Source of the DNA: Lysobacter sp. Root494
GTDB taxonomy: Bacteria > Pseudomonadota > Gammaproteobacteria > Xanthomonadales > Xanthomonadaceae
Length of the DNA: 64,000 nucleotides
Assembly: GCF_001427225.1 (NCBI RefSeq)
Contig: NZ_LMFH01000007.1
Span: forward strand, 186,001 to 250,000
Reading direction: 5' to 3'
A model generated the notes under the pieces. That model had not been told where the DNA came from, ran no database searches, and was given only the letters and a program-made list of their open reading frames with translations. Positions 63,274-64,000 of this stretch are shown here, piece by piece. The position numbers and the translations under genes were made by a program. The stretch's first letter is position 1. Every line of letters begins with the position of its first letter.

Positions 63274-64000
63274 TCAAACCCCAATCGGGTTCGGCTTCTC
63301 GCTATCGATCTTGTACTGCTTGATAGCCCTCGCCACATCCTTCGTCGTCATCTTGCCTTCCGCGGCCAGCGCCGCGATGGCGGCGTGGGCGATGTAGTAG
63401 CGGTCGACTTCGAAGTGGCGGCGCAGGTTGGCGCGCGTATCCGAACGGCCGAAGCCGTCGGTGCCGAGGACGGTGTACTTCATCGGCACGTATTCGCGGA
63501 TCTGGTTGGCGAAGGCGCGCACGTAATCGGTGGCGGCGATGGCCGGGCCCTGGCGGCCTTCGAGCAGTTGGGTGACGTACGGCTTGCGCGGGGCCTTGGC
63601 TTCCGGGTTCATGCGGTTGAAGCGTTCGGCGTCGGCCCCGTCGCGGGCGAGTTCGGTGTAGCTCGGGCAGGACCAGATGTCGGCGGTGACGCCGAAGTCC
63701 TTGTCGAGCAGTTCGGCCGCGGCGATGGCTTCGCGCAGGATGGTGCCGCTGCCCATGAGCTGCACGCGCAGTTCGCCCTTCCTGGGCTTGCCGGCGTCCT
63801 TCAACAGGTACATGCCCTTGATGATGCCGTCGGCCGCGCCTTCCGGCATGTCCGGGTGGGCGTAGTTCTCGTTCATCAGGGTGATGTAGTAGTACTCGTC
63901 GCGCTGCTCGGCGAGCATGCGCTGCATGCCGTGCTGGACGATCACCGCGACTTCGAAACCGAAGGTCGGGTCGTAGCTGCGGCAGTTGGGGATCGCGCTG
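63274..64000 (-). CDS. aceE: Pyruvate dehydrogenase E1 component, C-terminal part
   Basis: The visible 242 codons run off the right edge; the start lies beyond it. The protein ends M-T-T-K-D-V-A-R-A-I-K-Q-Y-K-I-D and contains R-S-Y-D-P-T-F-G-F-E-V-A-V-I-V, Y-Y-I-T-L-M-N-E-N-Y-x-H-P, T-V-L-G-T-D-G-F-G-R-S-D-T-R, all of the homodimeric (AceE-type) E1 that decarboxylates pyruvate with thiamine diphosphate. A housekeeping gene, so it marks the chromosomal edge of the foreign block. Confidence 0.95.
   Translation of the reverse strand, partial: SAIPNCRSYDPTFGFEVAVIVQHGMQRMLAEQRDEYYYITLMNENYAHPDMPEGAADGIIKGMYLLKDAGKPRKGELRVQLMGSGTILREAIAAAELLDKDFGVTADIWSCPSYTELARDGADAERFNRMNPEAKAPRKPYVTQLLEGRQGPAIAATDYVRAFANQIREYVPMKYTVLGTDGFGRSDTRANLRRHFEVDRYYIAHAAIAALAAEGKMTTKDVARAIKQYKIDSEKPNPIGV

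Overview
The window is high-GC chromosomal DNA of a gammaproteobacterium, most likely family Xanthomonadaceae/Lysobacteraceae (Lysobacter-like). Reasons: a homodimeric-type aceE at the right edge, YaeQ, YceH, LtaE, separate msrA and msrB, a DUF3016 protein, many small xanthomonad-type exported and lipid-anchored hypotheticals, and REP-like intergenic palindromes of the ATTCCC-N8-GGGAAT type. No rRNA, tRNA, CRISPR array or complete insertion sequence was seen.

Left third (1-19 kb): a DUF3016 tail, an EF-hand protein and two exported peptidase-family proteins (a degenerate-looking M29-like lipoprotein and an M28 peptidase) lead to a tight four-gene operon. That operon encodes a PhyH-type Fe(II)/2-oxoglutarate dioxygenase, a Zn alcohol dehydrogenase, an esterase and an exported GH13 enzyme. 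Every junction overlaps by 4 bases, and an AraC-type regulator follows. Next come LtaE, an M20 peptidase, a YCII-family protein, YaeQ, and a cell-wall pair made of an L,D-transpeptidase and an M23 peptidase.

Middle (19-50 kb): a REPIN-like element, a lipase-like hydrolase, a probable methanethiol S-methyltransferase, an alpha/beta-hydrolase fused to a LuxR HTH, and a vanadium-haloperoxidase-like protein lacking the usual SGH histidine. A cupin, a Cys-rich HTH regulator with an exported partner, triplicated intergenic repeats, msrB-msrA, a di-heme cytochrome c, YceH and PEBP follow. A metallo-beta-lactamase-fold hydrolase is coupled to an HMA-like small protein and is divergent from a TetR regulator. 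Then come DUF4259, a chimeric pseudogene, an Arr-type rifampin ADP-ribosyltransferase, a beta-helix surface protein, YbaL with a tandem universal stress protein, a hybrid histidine kinase with a REC-EAL phosphodiesterase, and a WD40-like protein. The last 153 bp of the WD40-like gene are duplicated inside the chimeric pseudogene 11.7 kb away.

Right third (50-64 kb): an FG-GAP lipoprotein, an isochorismatase-family hydrolase between two related structured terminator modules, a NYN/PIN-type protein, and a 12-unit array of 21-bp hairpins (55325-55576) in exact register. From 56.2 to 63.2 kb lies a visibly less GC-rich operon-like block that looks horizontally acquired and defence-related. It encodes a DUF2075 P-loop ATPase/helicase with an N-terminal nuclease-like motif, a Dam/D12-type adenine methyltransferase, a large DGQHR-domain (DndB-like) protein with a nuclease-like N-terminus and a HEPN-like RxxxxH motif, a multi-pass membrane protein and a second DGQHR protein. 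The block ends at a bidirectional terminator shared with aceE. This module is my main candidate for an undescribed system; the hairpin array beside it is the second.
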